DNA from: Paulownia fortunei
Taxonomy: Eukaryota > Streptophyta > Magnoliopsida > Lamiales > Paulowniaceae
Direction: 5' to 3'
Length of the DNA stretch: 64,000 bases
Assembly: GCA_019321725.1 (NCBI GenBank)
Contig: CM033119.1
Coordinates: 18,116,694 to 18,180,693, forward strand
The position numbers and the translations under genes are program-made. This document shows, in pieces, positions 37,130-57,927 of the stretch (position 1 is the first letter of the stretch; each line of letters starts with the position of its first letter). The notes beneath the pieces were generated by a model. It was not told the origin of the DNA and did no database searches. It saw nothing but the letters and a program-made list of their open reading frames with translations.

Positions 37130-40100
37130 TTTGGGTTTCCTTCTTGCTTACAACTGAATTCTGCTAGCCGACTGTGAGGAGAAAGACTTGGAAGAAATCG
37201 AAACTGAATGAAGATGAAAAGTTCGTATGGAGAGTTCTTTTGTAGGTGAGAGGTGTCTAGAAATGTCTAGATGCTTCTTTGGGGTTTTGGAAGTTGGAAG
37301 ATATCCGCAACTCCTTTTAGTTGTACCATCATTTGACAAATTGGCATACAATTCAAATGTTTTGTCAATTGTTACTGAAATTGTGGAATTAATGTATAAT
37401 TAATTAAGGGCTTTTGATATTGTCATTTCAAAATCTAGTTTTCAATATTTTAGTAAGTATTTTATAGCATGTGAATTTGAAGTTTTCAGATAATTTTTAC
37501 CACTATAATATCAATAAAATATTTTTAGCCTTTTAGATCGAATTCAAGTAATTCATATGATAAGTTAATTATATTTATTTTATAGTTGAAGTACATTAAA
37601 TATATATATATATTATAAAATAAGTGTTATTGTATTTGTTATGTTATGTAATTAATCCCCTATCAGCTTTAAATAATTATGCAAGCATCCTCAAATATGT
37701 CTTTATTAATTGATACGTCACGAGCCCAAAATAAATTTAATAGATTAAGTTTAGGAGATTCATTTTAATTAGGAGTCGGAACAAAAATAAGACCTAATAG
37801 GTTAAGTTCATAATGTTCGGAAGTTAATGCATAAAATTGAAGTATAATGTTCCGACTAAACTCACTTAGGGCTAAGGGTTCAATCCTATAAAAACTTTCA
37901 TATTATCATTATAAATATCCACAAACTTTATTATTAAAAAATATATAATTAATTATGCATTTGTATACTATAAAAATTTATAACTTACATTTACTTATTT
38001 TGGAATTGATTTGAGAGTTAGAGGAGGTTTTGAAATTAAGGAAATGATTTGAATTTGTGTGTTTTGAGAAAAGTATTTTGGGAGAATATATTGAAAAATA
38101 TGATATATTTAGAGAGAAATATATTAAAAATAGAGCATACAAATATTTTGAAAAAATAAATTTAAATGTTCCCTAAAAAAATCACTGAAATACTTTCATA
38201 TAATTGAATAAAGGAACTTAGTGAGAGTCTAACAAGCACTAAGAAAATTGATTTTGAGGGAATAGAATCCTGGACGTTTTTTTTTTAATCAGAATCATTT
38301 TTTCAAAAATATAAAATATGTATATAGATTCAATAATAATACATATCTTCTAACAATAAATAGTATTAAAAAAATTAGCCTACTCAATTCTATCAAATTG
38401 CAATTTCAGCATTTAGCAGCAATGATAAGGTGATTATGACTATCAAAAATAGCTTCAAAGTGATTTCTAATATCTATCAAAGTTTTATTATATGGAGTGT
38501 TGTTATTCCAAAAGATTCTTCTATTCAACAATATTATAAATAATATACCTAAAGATAAGAGGTTTAACATTGTGAATGAATCTTAAAATCATAAAAATGA
38601 AAATGAAAATTTCTTAAAAATAATGTTTTTGATCCTACATAGAACTATCATGCTTCATCTTTTATTCTAAGGTACCATTCTCTTTGAAAGATTAGGGTGG
38701 TAATGGGAGGTAAATAAATCTACCACCCTTATTACATGTTTTCTTGACCTTAATAGGGTTTGGGATTAATTCCCACTTTTTGGTCTAACTAAAATCACAT
38801 GGCCCAACAATTATAATTACATTGTGAAAAGTCACATGTGTACGTGAATTTTGGAAACCATATTATTAGAACATCCAAAGATCCTAGAAGAAGATAGGAA
38901 AACCTACCAAATGCAAGAGCAACAAAAATAAAAGGTGGTCGGAGGTAGTGGTGGTGGTGGTGGTGGTGGTGGGTAGTAGTGGGAGGCGACAACAACACCA
39001 AGTGAATGGTGGGTGACGGCTGAATCTAGGGATGGGTGGGAGTGGGGGTGGGGGTACGGAAGAAGTGGTGGGCGAGGGTTGTAATGGAATCAAAAAAGTG
39101 TAAACGGTGGATGAAGTGAGCGACAGAAAGAAGAATAGTAAAATGAAAAGAAAGAGAGGAAATAATAAAGATGAAGAAAAATAAGAAGTATCCAGTACAT
39201 ATATTTATATAAAATATATATATATATATAAATAAGTAATTGAATATAAGTACAATAAATAATTTTGAAACAATGTCTCGAATTTAGTATGATAGAATAC
39301 ATACGCGTCTGGATTTGGAAGAAAGTTCTACATGGGGTTGGTTGGTGGGCAGTTTTAAAATTTTAATAAACTTAGTTTATTGTCATTTCTAATTGGATTA
39401 TATACATAATTAGCACGAGCCAACTTTAGTTCTTGCCTCTTGATATCCCTCACTAATCACTTTGTTTTTAGAAGTCCATTATTGAAAATTGTTTGATTTG
39501 ATTAGAGTTTAGATTGGCCAACTCACAAATTTGATTATTTGATGGTTTCAAGTGTTTCTCAAGCATTAAAATTATGAAGGAACAAAGGAGATTTTACTAT
39601 TAAAAAATCATACAAAAATTAGTCCTTTTAGTAACTAAAACCTCTTCTAATATCAATAATAGTTTACTTGAAATTATGTACGTATTAGTTCTTAGATTGA
39701 GGTGATTTTGTACATAAATTGAAATCTATAAAGTGGATACTTAAAAAAAAAAATTATACTCGTAACTTTATTTTATCCGAATAAAAGTTACCGTCTATAC
39801 GTACCTAAAATGTTAAAAATATGATAAGTACTATATCTACTCAAATAGTGTTGATCACAATACTAAAATACTTTTATATACCACCATTTGTTATATTTTT
39901 ATTATTGATAATAATAATATAAAATAATACGATATAGTTTTCTCCGTTTTTGAGTGCAAAAAAATGAGGAATGATGGCTAATAAAGAATATTTTAATAAA
40001 AATTTGATTTGAAAATTATACTGGTGATAAAAAATTATAGTAAATATAAGTTGATGGGGTAAATACTTAAAAAAAATTTTTGGGGATAAAATACTAAAAT

Positions 40101-40340
40101 AATTAAATTTGAGGAGATAAAATATTTAAAATTTATTTTTTAAAAATAAAATACTAAAATTATTAATTCAAGGAAAGGGGTTGCTTGAAGCGCCACTTAC
40201 CACTGGATAACATATGTAACAACAAATCAAACCCGATCCACAATAAGGCTGCATAAAAATGCCCAGCCCCATCATACTGCTGACCCGACCCTACCCTCCG
40301 AAAACGGTTTTCTGAACCCTACTTTTCCTATAACCACGCA
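37130..40340. other. Divergent intergenic region between p23 and the SURP/CID gene
   Basis: The left end (about 37130-37290) is the p23 5' UTR and promoter side. The rest is AT-rich with an unassigned stretch and a GGT microsatellite. Frames at 38795-39302 (minus) are low-complexity readings of GGT/GT repeats and not credible genes. Confidence 0.55.
38947..38972. repeat. (GGT)n microsatellite
   Basis: About eight GTG/GGT units within a G-rich patch (38937-39080). Confidence 0.9.
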
Positions 40341-40373
40341 TACAAAATTGTACAATTTCAATTTGCAAATCAA

Positions 40374-40413
<40 letters not shown>

Positions 40414-40504
40414 CCCTCCCCGCAGTTACACACATTTATAAGCAAAGGTATATCTTTAATTTCTTGGGTTTTCTCTCTGTGTGATCGTTTACCCATCGCG
40501 GCAG
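40340..40504 (+). other. Probable non-coding first exon (5' UTR) of the SURP/CID gene
   Basis: A pyrimidine-rich stretch, (CT)17 at 40377-40410 followed by C-runs, ends with CGCGGCAG|GTAATT at 40504/40505, a good donor. The first acceptor upstream of the coding sequence is TTTTCTGCAG at 41927. That implies a 1.4-kb 5'-UTR intron. The transcription start is inferred, not seen. Confidence 0.55.
40377..40410. repeat. (CT)17 microsatellite in the putative 5' UTR
   Basis: Uninterrupted CT repeats read in the transcript sense. The opposite strand is (GA)n, the kind of site bound by plant BPC/GAGA factors. Confidence 0.9.
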
Positions 40505-41990
40505 GTAATTTATTCTTCTTTTTGTTTTTCTATGGACGAATGCTTGGATTCATATATTGTGTTTTACCTATTTTTTTGATTTAGATTTGATTTTTTGGCG
40601 CATATATATATATACACACACTTAATTTTTTATATATGTTCTTTTCCCTGAAATTTTCGCCGCCGTCTTCACTGCTACTGCCGCAGTAGGTTTCATTAGA
40701 TTATTCCCTGCTTTTATAGTACCTCATTTTTCTTAGATGGTGCATTATGGTCATTATTTTAGAGCTTAATTTCCGGTTTTTTATTGTGTATTTACAGTTG
40801 TCGTCATGGTTAATTTTTGGTTAATTTATTTTGTTTCTTAGTGTTATTGCTTGTTTTACAATGCTGGAACCTTTTTTTTCCCTCGATTTATTATGGTAAA
40901 AAAGAAGAATTATCATCGGAACTGATAACTGATGCTGTATGTTAAATGGCATATATTTTACTGACAAATCCATGAGAACAGCAACAAAGAGGGTAACTCT
41001 ATGATGATGATAAAGCTAATAGGACTTCTTATGACTGTTGGTGGTTTCTGCATGCCTAAAGACAAAAAAGGTTTAATTAAAGGAAATAGAAAAAATATCT
41101 TTTGCGAGAAGATTGTAACTGTAACAACTGATGGTATTAATTTGGGAGATGAGCCCACTTATTGTTAAGAGTTTTATAAGAAAATTAGGGAGCTCTAGAA
41201 ACCAAGCGAAATTTGGATTTGTTTTTGTAACATTTAAACATCTTATCCTGTCCATAAGATTAAAAAATAAAAACGCTTACATCCACACTGCTTTTTAATG
41301 CCTTTTCAGCTTTAGTTATATTCTTTTTCTGTTTTTTGCACATAAACAGACATATATACAGTTACATTCATACATATGCATGTAAGTTGCTCAATGAAAA
41401 TTACAACAGGCATTATTTTGTGTCAAGTTCCATTCTCTTAATTCGGCTTTTTGGAGAACCTCCTTTCTGATTATACTAGCTCCTTTATATATTTGTTCTT
41501 GGTTTTTAGTGAATTTTGTCCACTTTAGTTAGTGGTGAAGATTTATTTGAAATAATAAGATTACACCATGGTGTAGACTGCCTTAATGTATGAAAGATGC
41601 AGTAGTAATTGAAATTAGTGTGATCTTTAATTAGTCTTTGAAGTATGCTGATCCTTTCTAGACATGTGAGACTTTTAGGAGCTACGTCATGTTTGTAGTG
41701 AATTGGCATACGTAATTCTGAGCGAAGTATTATCAACCTCAGACAGTATGCACATAGTGATCTGAACTTTTGGACTTGACAATTAATTAGTTTTATGGTG
41801 CGCTATTTCCTCGTCCTATTCCCATCACATGATAATACTAAATGAGACATTCTTGCCCATATCACGATGCTTGATTTGTTCATATACTGTTTGAATAATG
41901 ATGAGTTTTGACTGCCTTTTTCTGCAGTCACATCTTCAGAGGGATTTTCTGAGAGCTGCGCAACAGACTACTAGTTCTCCTGGATTGCTG

Positions 41991-44900
41991 ATGGATCGGC
42001 AGCCTCATGATTATAGTGCTCCTATGACATATGGGCAGCAGCAGCAAGCGACTAATATGCAACAGTATGGTTTTCATCCACAACATCAACAATTTCCTCC
42101 ATCTGTCCATGGTCCTCCTTTTTTGCCCTCTCATCCTTCTCTTCAACAGTTTCCCTATCCTCGTCCAATGCAACAAACACAAATCTATCCTCATTTACCT
42201 CCCCACCCTCACCTTCATCAACAGTCACCACCTTCTTTTCCCCCCACATGCCTCCACATCTTGTTCCATCACCTTTTCATGGACCATATGAGTCCGCACC
42301 ACCTCCTGCTCCGCCACCATCTGATCCTGAACTTCAAAAGCGTATTGACAAATTGGTTGAATATGCTGTCAAGAATGGCCCGGAGTTTGAAGCTGTGGTC
42401 CGTGAAAGAGAGCAAGATAATCCTGCTTATAGTTTCCTTTTTGGCGGTGAAGGCCATAATTACTACCGCTATAAGCTTTGGATGGCAACAAGACCACTCA
42501 TGGGTCCTTTCAACCCTCCTTTCCCATCTTCTATGCCAGTGATGCATCCTCCCAACCCCATGATGAGTCCAGCGCCTATTAATGCTCCAAATGCTGCTGC
42601 TGGGGTTTCTGCTCACCTACAACAACCTCCATTTCCACCATTCTATGACCAGCAGCACCCTCATCACTCTCAGCCGTTGGTTGGTCATAGCCGTCCTGAA
42701 TTCGATCAACCTTACAGGCCTTTCAAAGGTCTATCTAGACCGCTTCCTTCTGATATTGAGATGGAGCTGAATGGTGTTCTCAACAGTCTAACTGGTACGA
42801 AGGAGTCAATAAAAGGTGCAAAGACTTGGTTTATGCAGAGGTCTCCTTTTGTACCCGCTCTGGCTGAGGCACTCCGAGATAGGGTGTTTTCCCTAGATGA
42901 TTCTGAGAGACAGCTGCATATAGTTTACCTTGCCAATGATATTCTATTTGACAGGTGGGCTTGCATTGCTTTAAGTTTTCGATTTCACTACTCTTTCTCA
43001 ATTCAAATTCTGAAAATTCAGTACTCTTGAGGAAATATCTCTTTATTGCATTTTTCTTTACTTGTATCATTGCATCTTCTCTGTATATGAATATATGTTA
43101 GCCTGCTGCTATGCATTTTTAGTTTTAGTTTTTTTTTTGTAAATTATTATTATTATTGAAGTAATGTGGTGGAGAAATGTTGAGGATGATTGCAATGTGT
43201 GAAATCAAACGAAATGCAAAATGTTTCCAGGAAAGAAGCCTTCTATTGCTGTATTTTTTATTTTATTTTTGGGTGGGGGCACCTTCATATGCCTCACTTT
43301 AGAGAGAGTAGAAATTTGAATAGTGAATGAATTAATTGGAAATGGTTTGAGCACAGTGTCACTTTGAATTCCACAACCACCATTGCTAACCAAAACATAC
43401 ATGGAGCAGCTATTTGCCCCTGAGAATTTGTACCGTGGTAGGTGACACAATTTTTGTAAAATATAAAAATAATCGCAGCAGCAGGAGAAAGGAATAGTGA
43501 AAGCTTGTTCTTGGTGAACAGGACCTTTAGTTGCAAAGACTCCATTATGGCAAGACATGGTGGTATACTAGGATACTTGGGGCTCGAGTGAGGGTTTAAT
43601 TTTAGAAGATGGAGTGAGTTCAATTCAATATCTGTTACCATACGATAAATGGAAAGCATTACAATTACATAGGAAGACACTAAATATTGTGAGAATGCAA
43701 GCCCTGAAGAGAAATAATTGATGGTTCAATGGTGGTTTGGGCAATTAAGATGCGTCTGGGTGTGGAAAATCATGAGTGCAGGTAGAATTTTACTAAATCT
43801 TGTGAGTTAATTTTTTGCAATCCTCAAACAGAGCAAGTACATAGTACATGCAAATGATTCTGAAGCTCGACATATTCACTCTTCTGAGACAACTTCACAA
43901 CCTGTCTGTACGAATTGACTTCCTTGGTGGCATCAGTAAATTCACAAACTAGCTTTGTATGTGGTGTCATTAAGGGGTTTCTTTGATCTAGTTCTTGGTT
44001 CATTATATTTGAGGAGATGCCTCTCTTTTCTTGTCCACTTTTGCCCCCTCTTCAAAATACTTGGGCTAGTGCTAATTAATTTTAGATCCATGCATGTTTG
44101 TTTGTTGTTTTGCCCCTTCTCTATATTTATTTCTGGCTCTCTTTTGTAACTTGGAGTCAGTACCTATATCAACCTCTTCATTTGCTGTTATCTTAATTAA
44201 GGGTGCATTCTTTTAATTAAATGTTGTCTAATTTCTCATCTATGACAACTATCTCATTCATATAAATTAGTAAGAAGAGATGAGGAATGCTGGTGAAGCT
44301 AGTCCATCTTCCTCTTTATTTCATTCCCTTGGCTCTCTCCCAAGGTTAAAGGCTTACAGATAACTGACCCCTATTCATATCTGAGTTTGAATTGTGCAAC
44401 GTAAGTTACAGCCACTGTATTTGTTTCTAGAAGTATATCGCTCTTAGATTCAAGAACAATATTGTTTTCTCCTATGCAACTCTAACTTAGATTCCGACTT
44501 ATTAGCTGAGTTCTAGAAGCATATAAAGGAGTGCTACAAAGAGTATTATGGCTTTATTCCCTTGCTGATTGAACAATCAGTTCGACTGTAGTATGGACTA
44601 TACTGGCCTGGCTGAAAATATTATTTTAAGTTACATTTCTTTCTTACTCTTTTGTGCACACTAGCTAATGGAAGTATTTGACCTTATAAGTGTCTATCAC
44701 CCATTAAATATACTTTTGATATGTTTTTTCTAGTTTTTAAACTCTTTTGGATGGTGGTTTTGTGCGGCACATGTTTTACTGGTAATACCAATCTCATGCA
44801 GGTAGGTTGTAGTATCCCTTTTAGTTGTATCTGTGCAGTGGTTTCTCTTGGATAATGGATTTATTATTTGGTCTTAAGACAGCAAATATTTGAACCTAGC

Positions 44901-46309
44901 TAAACTTACACTCTGTTGGGTCCTTGGATTTTAGTGAGGAAAACATTCAAGGAAAATATTTTTCTTGCTTCAATATTTTATGCTTTATTTTTTGCTACGT
45001 TTCCTTCTCCTCACCAAAATCCAAGATTCAAAGATAGCATTAAGGGCCCCTATATTCTGCAGAATCCAATTTTGTAGTATCACATATTTACGTCTTGATT
45101 TCTGAACTATACAGCTTACAGAGGCGGGTCAATCCTCAAGAGCTTGATAACGAGGCACTTGCATTCAAGCCCGTTTTGGGTTCTATGCTGGCAAGGATAT
45201 ACCACAACCCGCAGAACAAGGAGGAAAACCAATCACGACTTCAGAAAATCTTGCAATTCTGGGCCTCCAAGGAGGTGTATGATCAAGATACTATCTTTGG
45301 GCTTGAAAATGAGATGATGAGTGGGTTGCCACCAAATCCTTTTCCAGGTCCTCACACAGAAGCATCTGCTGTTGCAGGAGATCGTTCTGCTGCCCCAGGT
45401 AGCTTCACTGAGTCTACCTTTTACTTTCATGGAAAATTAGCAATAAGAATCTGTTAAAGTTGTGGGTCTGTAACATGCACATTATTGTTGCCTCAACTTG
45501 TTCTGGTAAACATTTGAACATACTGCACCTTTTTTTTAACTTCCCTCTCTATAATAGGAATGCACCAGGTGACAAACCATAATTCATTACAGTGGCAGCC
45601 TGATAAGCACAGCTCTATTTCCAATATACCGGATCAAGAATATGCAGATAAACAAGTTCCTACTATTCCATCTTTGCCAACCCAGCAATTTCATCCCACT
45701 TCAATTCCTTCTGGTGGGTTTACTGGAGCAATGCCTGTGCCATCTTCTATTCAACAGTCAAATCTACAAACAGTACCTACTCCTGGCAAAGTTGGTGAAA
45801 AACTGCCCCCATATCCATTGTTTCCACCTGGTCTTATTCCAGGTATGGTCAGAAAGATGCAGATAGGTAGTGGGGTGCCTTACTCTCCAATGAGCCCTCT
45901 GGATATTCCCACTGTGATTCCACCCTCAAATGTATCACCGTCAGAAGTTCTTGAGAGAGTGTCAAAGTTCTTTAGAGAGATTGGAGAGGTTAACCCGTCC
46001 GAAGGACCCATGAAGTCATCAGAATCGAGGGATGATGACGATTATGAATATGAGAGAGACCTTCCTGTCCGTAAGGGAGGAGCTTGCATCCCTCCACCTC
46101 CCAGCCTAAATGTCGACCCAGATACAGGGACTCTTGTTGATGGAAGTGTAGAACGAAAGCCTGGATCAAGTAGTTCTGGCAGGTTGGGACTTGGGGCAAC
46201 AGCCGATCCAAATGAGCCAAGCCAATATGATGATGTCTACTCTTCCTATAGGAAACAGAGAAGCACCAATTACCATTCATCGATGAGTGCAAGAGCTGCA
46301 GCAAGGTAA
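41991..46309 (+). CDS. SURP (SWAP) and CID domain RNA-binding protein, CHERP/At4g31200 type, with apparent frameshift
   Basis: Coding exons: 41991-42954, 45115-45398 and 45558-46309, with GT-AG introns. The start MDRQPHDYS is the usual one for the plant family and follows a 63-nt 5' UTR piece after the acceptor at 41927. An N-terminal Q/P/H-rich region precedes the SURP domain ([16 protein letters not shown]...YRYKLW). A second Pro-rich linker follows, then the CID domain ([20 protein letters not shown]...[14 protein letters not shown]...[12 protein letters not shown]...[11 protein letters not shown]). The tail ends [12 protein letters not shown]. Homologues associate with the U2 snRNP/spliceosome and the RNA polymerase II CTD. 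The exon total is 2,000 nt, one base short of a multiple of three. Frame is lost at the C6 tract 42240-42245. Read as given, translation stops at 42542 after 183 residues. Confidence 0.88.
42955..45114 (+). other. Large intron 2 of the SURP/CID gene
   Basis: 2,160 bp. Donor GACAG|GTGGGC, acceptor TATACAG|CTTACAG, splitting the serine codon of DILFDSLQRR in the CID domain. No internal gene recognised; antisense frames at 43205-43680 show no domain. Confidence 0.8.
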
Positions 46310-47776
46310 ACATGATGTAATACTAAACGTAGTCTAGAAATCCCATAAAGTTCCTGAAATTTTCTTTTGATACAGTTTGTTGATTTGTGGAGTTGCATTT
46401 ATCTGTATTTTCTTCAACTTAACAGTTTCGATGAAACTTAGATCACGGCTCCTGCCTCTTTTGGAGGTTGTAACTCTGCTCAATTTATGTGAAAAATGTC
46501 GAAACCTGCTGTCATGCTGACATGCTGCACTAACTGAACATGAACCAGGTTTCCTTTTGTTAAAACCAGCGTCATTTTCCTTTTGTTTGTTCGCCCTTTT
46601 GCCAATGGAATGTTTGTGTTCTGCAAATAGTAGCATTTAAAGAAGTATTTACATGTGTAATCAATATATTGAAACAAAATGAGAGAGGCTCCCCCCTCTG
46701 TTTCAATGATGTCTTTTTCCCTATTTATGAAACAATTTTGTACTCGTGTAATAATCAAAATCATAGCAGAATGTCATGCCTTGTGTCACATTTGAAACTT
46801 GATTTTGGCGAATTCTTTCCCAAATTGGTTTGGTCGGACCAATTGATTGTATTGTACGTGTAATAGTACTTGTTTTTTTCTTGTGTGTTTGATCAATTGT
46901 ACTCAATAAATATAAATTCACTTCTCATTAGTCATGATTCATGGGTATTTCACCATATGATACCACACGGACACGCGACATTTGTTAAAAATTTTAGGAC
47001 GTCTAATATAAATAAATATATTATACTATATATATGTATGTCTGTAATTGGTAATAAATTTATTGAGATATTGATGCAAGCAAATAGAAAAAAAATTAAA
47101 TATTGGTGATGATCTGATTTTTACACTATGTATTTACAAAAGAATAAGACAAAGGAAAATTTTGACTGTAAGAAAGAAAGAGTGAGCTTGGATGAGGTAT
47201 AATTATTTTTCAAAAGTAAATTTTGAATTTTATAATTTTTTTATTATTCATATACTTTCTAAAATACATATAAAAAAAATTGATGTATCCGAAACATGTT
47301 GGACACGCCATCAAATATATCAATATTTTTATTTTTATTTAATTTATGAATACATCAAGTGGTGTGTACTACTTACAGAAACATATCGTGTTCAACATGA
47401 CACCTAACATATATCCTATATAATATGAAATGATATCTTAAATTTGGATCCGTATAAATGATAAACAATCAAAGTGGACGTGTTATTTGTGTTTACAACC
47501 TTAATTTTGACACAAACTTCAAATGCTCAACTTATATAGCTGATGGCTAGATAATGATTTATGTCTGGGATGATCACAAAAGTGATTAAACTTATTTATT
47601 CTTGTAAGTATATGTTAGTTTTCATCCTATTTAATTAAATATGAAATGAGAAAAATTCAATATTTAATATATATGAACATATTATGAACAAGTATAAATT
47701 AATCACTCAAATTGAAACATTTCAATTACAAAATTTATACGAATGGACTAATGCAGCATTGCATACAGATGAGAAT

Positions 47777-47809
<33 letters not shown>

Positions 47810-48699
47810 TATTATGAAATTCCAAAATATTATGTATGGATATTTCTGTATATAAAATAAAATTTCAATTATGATAGCCTTGTATACAAGTTTAGTACAA
47901 AATTTCGTTATTTTGTTTTAAATATTTAAAAAAAAATTAAAAATAAAATTATTTTTCTCAAAAAATATTATCACATAAATGAATTTAATCAAATTGAATA
48001 TGTTCAAACTTGTTTGAATTTTTATTGAATTTAAAAAATCGTACTTGAGTTTAATTTAATTGTAAATCGAGTCGAATTTGAACCAACATTAATAAAGTCA
48101 AAAACGAATAAAGTTTGAATAAATTAATTTTTTTATATGTAATTTTTTACTTTTAACAATAATAAATTTTATCAATTTCAAAATTTATCCAACAATAACA
48201 AACTTTTAACAATTCATCTTAGATTTGTTTTTCAAGTATATTATCAAGTAAAATAATATGATACTACTTTTAAAGATTTAACAAGTAAAATGCAAGTATA
48301 AACAGAAACTTTGCAAATTTAAAACCCCACAGTAGAAGAGAAAGGCAAACTTAATTAGGAGTATTTTGCTAACGGTAATTGTTGTGAGTTTGTGAAAATC
48401 ACTAGGCAAAAATGTTGTAAGAGAAATCAGTATTTGCATCAGAATTTGTGCTTGATCGATCCGCAAGACCTCATCGATTACCCCATCTTTACCAACTCAA
48501 TTAGGGTTCCTTTTAATTCGTGCCGTTTCATTGTTCAAGAGCTTCCCTCAAACCGTTGATGACAACCGCGAAACCAAAGTGGTGGTGGGTCGAAGAACGG
48601 AGTTGAGAGGATTGTGAATCTGAGGTTAAATTGGGGAACAAACCCAGAAAAAAAGAAGCGAAAACAGGGTGTATAGAGTTGTTGAGAAAGCATAGCTAG
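46310..48699. other. Intergenic: 3' UTR of the SURP/CID gene, AT-rich spacer, promoter of GTG
   Basis: The first 350-400 bp are probably 3' UTR. About 48440-48699 is the likely 5' UTR/promoter of the next gene, with higher GC. The middle is AT-rich with a CA microsatellite. No other gene seen. Confidence 0.55.
47777..47803. repeat. (CA)n microsatellite
   Basis: About 13 AC/CA units in intergenic DNA. Confidence 0.9.
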
Positions 48700-56474
<7,775 letters not shown>

Positions 56475-57289
56475 TTTGTTCATATTCAAGTGTTGCAAAC
56501 AAGTCGAATTTTTTTTCCATAGTATATTTCTGATTGATGCCTCCAAACGACTGGGTAATAATTGGTGTTAGATATGTGAGCATTGTAAAGATGAAAACGG
56601 TTAACTTGCAGTTTCCTTGCCTGCTAAACTCGGTAATTTTTCTTTCTCAATTTCATTTAATTATTTTGTTTGTCTGCTTTTTTTTGTGAGTACCTTTGTT
56701 GGCCATAAGTAAACTAATCCCCAGAATTCCTTTGCACTAATCCAAGATAGATGCACAAGCCTGCGAGACATTTTCTTTTAACTCTGTTCGGAATTTATAG
56801 TTATTCTTGTTAGATTATGCAGGAACTACCCTTTAGATTATGTAGGTACTATGTAAATCCTGTATTTCCAATGGACAGTTTATATACGTTTTGCTTCTCA
56901 TGTTGTCATTTTTTACCCCTCAAACTTCCAGTTTTTGTTTAGTTTTTTGAAATGCTATATTGTTAAAGCAGTTGATTGCATTCAAGTATGATGATATGGA
57001 GTTTTGTCAACTCATTTCATGCCAGAACAAGTCGGCATTGATCTTGTGTCTTAAGAAAACTGCACAGTATTGAGTACTGGTCAAGGTGAACTTGTAGAAC
57101 AAATCAGGTGATTTTCCTTTGAAATATGGTAATGAGGTAAAAGAGAAGAGAGCTTGTAAGAATGAGAATGCCTTGTGGTCTTTGATATCAATTGCAGTTA
57201 CTGTACAGCAGCTGCAGCACATGAGAAAAGATTTTTCTTTTCTATGGCCTGGTTGGCGGGTCTTGAGGGTGTTGGGCAGCCCTATCTTA

Positions 57290-57545
57290 TAAAATGTTTT
57301 TGAAGCTTATAATAAAATATTATGTTTTTTTTTTCAATGAGAAGTTTTTGAAGTATTTGAATAAAATAAGATTATGTAATTTGGAATTATTAGGTGTTCA
57401 ATGTTCATAATGTTGTTTTGTAATTCTAACCGTAAAATTCAAAGAGCTTGTTAGTCTTGAGATATTTTAAGCTTATAAGCTTCTTTTTGACATTTTTATC
57501 AAACACTTTTAGATATCTTATAAATTACTACAAACAAACATGTTG
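57290..57545. repeat. Dispersed MITE-like repeat with TTATAAGC/ATCTTATAA blocks, copy 3
   Basis: Carries ATCTTATAAAATGTTTTTGA, TTTGAATAAAATAAGATTAT, TTTTAAGCTTATAAGCTTCT and TTTTATCAAACACTTTTAGA, in the same order as matching blocks at 12660-13020 and 27930-28325. Confidence 0.55.
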
Positions 57546-57590
57546 TATTTGACATAAAAGTCAAATCATGAACAAAGCAGGCTAACAATA

Positions 57591-57927
57591 TTTTTTTTTT
57601 TTTTATAACTTAGATTCCCGACCTGTGTCGGATTAATATGCTCCTCTTAGACACCTGTCCTTAGAACCTACGAGGGGTAAATTGCGAGATATGCCTCAAC
57701 CAACATTCAAGTTTCCAACAAAAATTGTACACTTTTGTGCACAAGGAATTCAACCCACAATGATCGCTCGAAACACTTCAGTCGCAAGGTTTCACTGGAA
57801 GCACAGTGATTGCTCCATATTGAAATGCATCCGCAGGTGTCTATCAAGATTCGAACTCCCATCCTACCGCTGGAAGCAAGTCCAAGTGAATTGTTCCGCC
57901 AATTGAACTGTGCCTGGGGGACGGCTC
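57591..57927 (-). mobile_element. tRNA-derived SINE (copy 2), uninterrupted
   Basis: Minus-strand copy of the SINE at 6237-7029. A-box-like CAGTTCAATTGG, B box GGAGTTCGAATCT, body with ACCTGCGGATGCATTTCAAT and CAAAAGTGTACAATTTTTGT, and a 3' A-tail seen here as the T-run 57590-57604. It lacks the hAT insert: the junction reads TTTCAATATGGAGCAATCAC. Flanks AACAATATTTTT and AACATTTTTA may be a decayed target duplication. Confidence 0.85.

Noticed and set aside
38795..39302. Three overlapping minus-strand frames rich in Pro, His, Thr and Leu
   Set aside because: They are readings of GGT/GT microsatellite and AT repeats in different frames, without domains or splice context.
43205..43680. Antisense frames in the large SURP/CID intron
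   Set aside because: No domain, overlapping frames of similar length, intron location.
57682..57906. 75-codon plus-strand frame
   Set aside because: It lies wholly inside the minus-strand SINE copy and shows no protein family resemblance.
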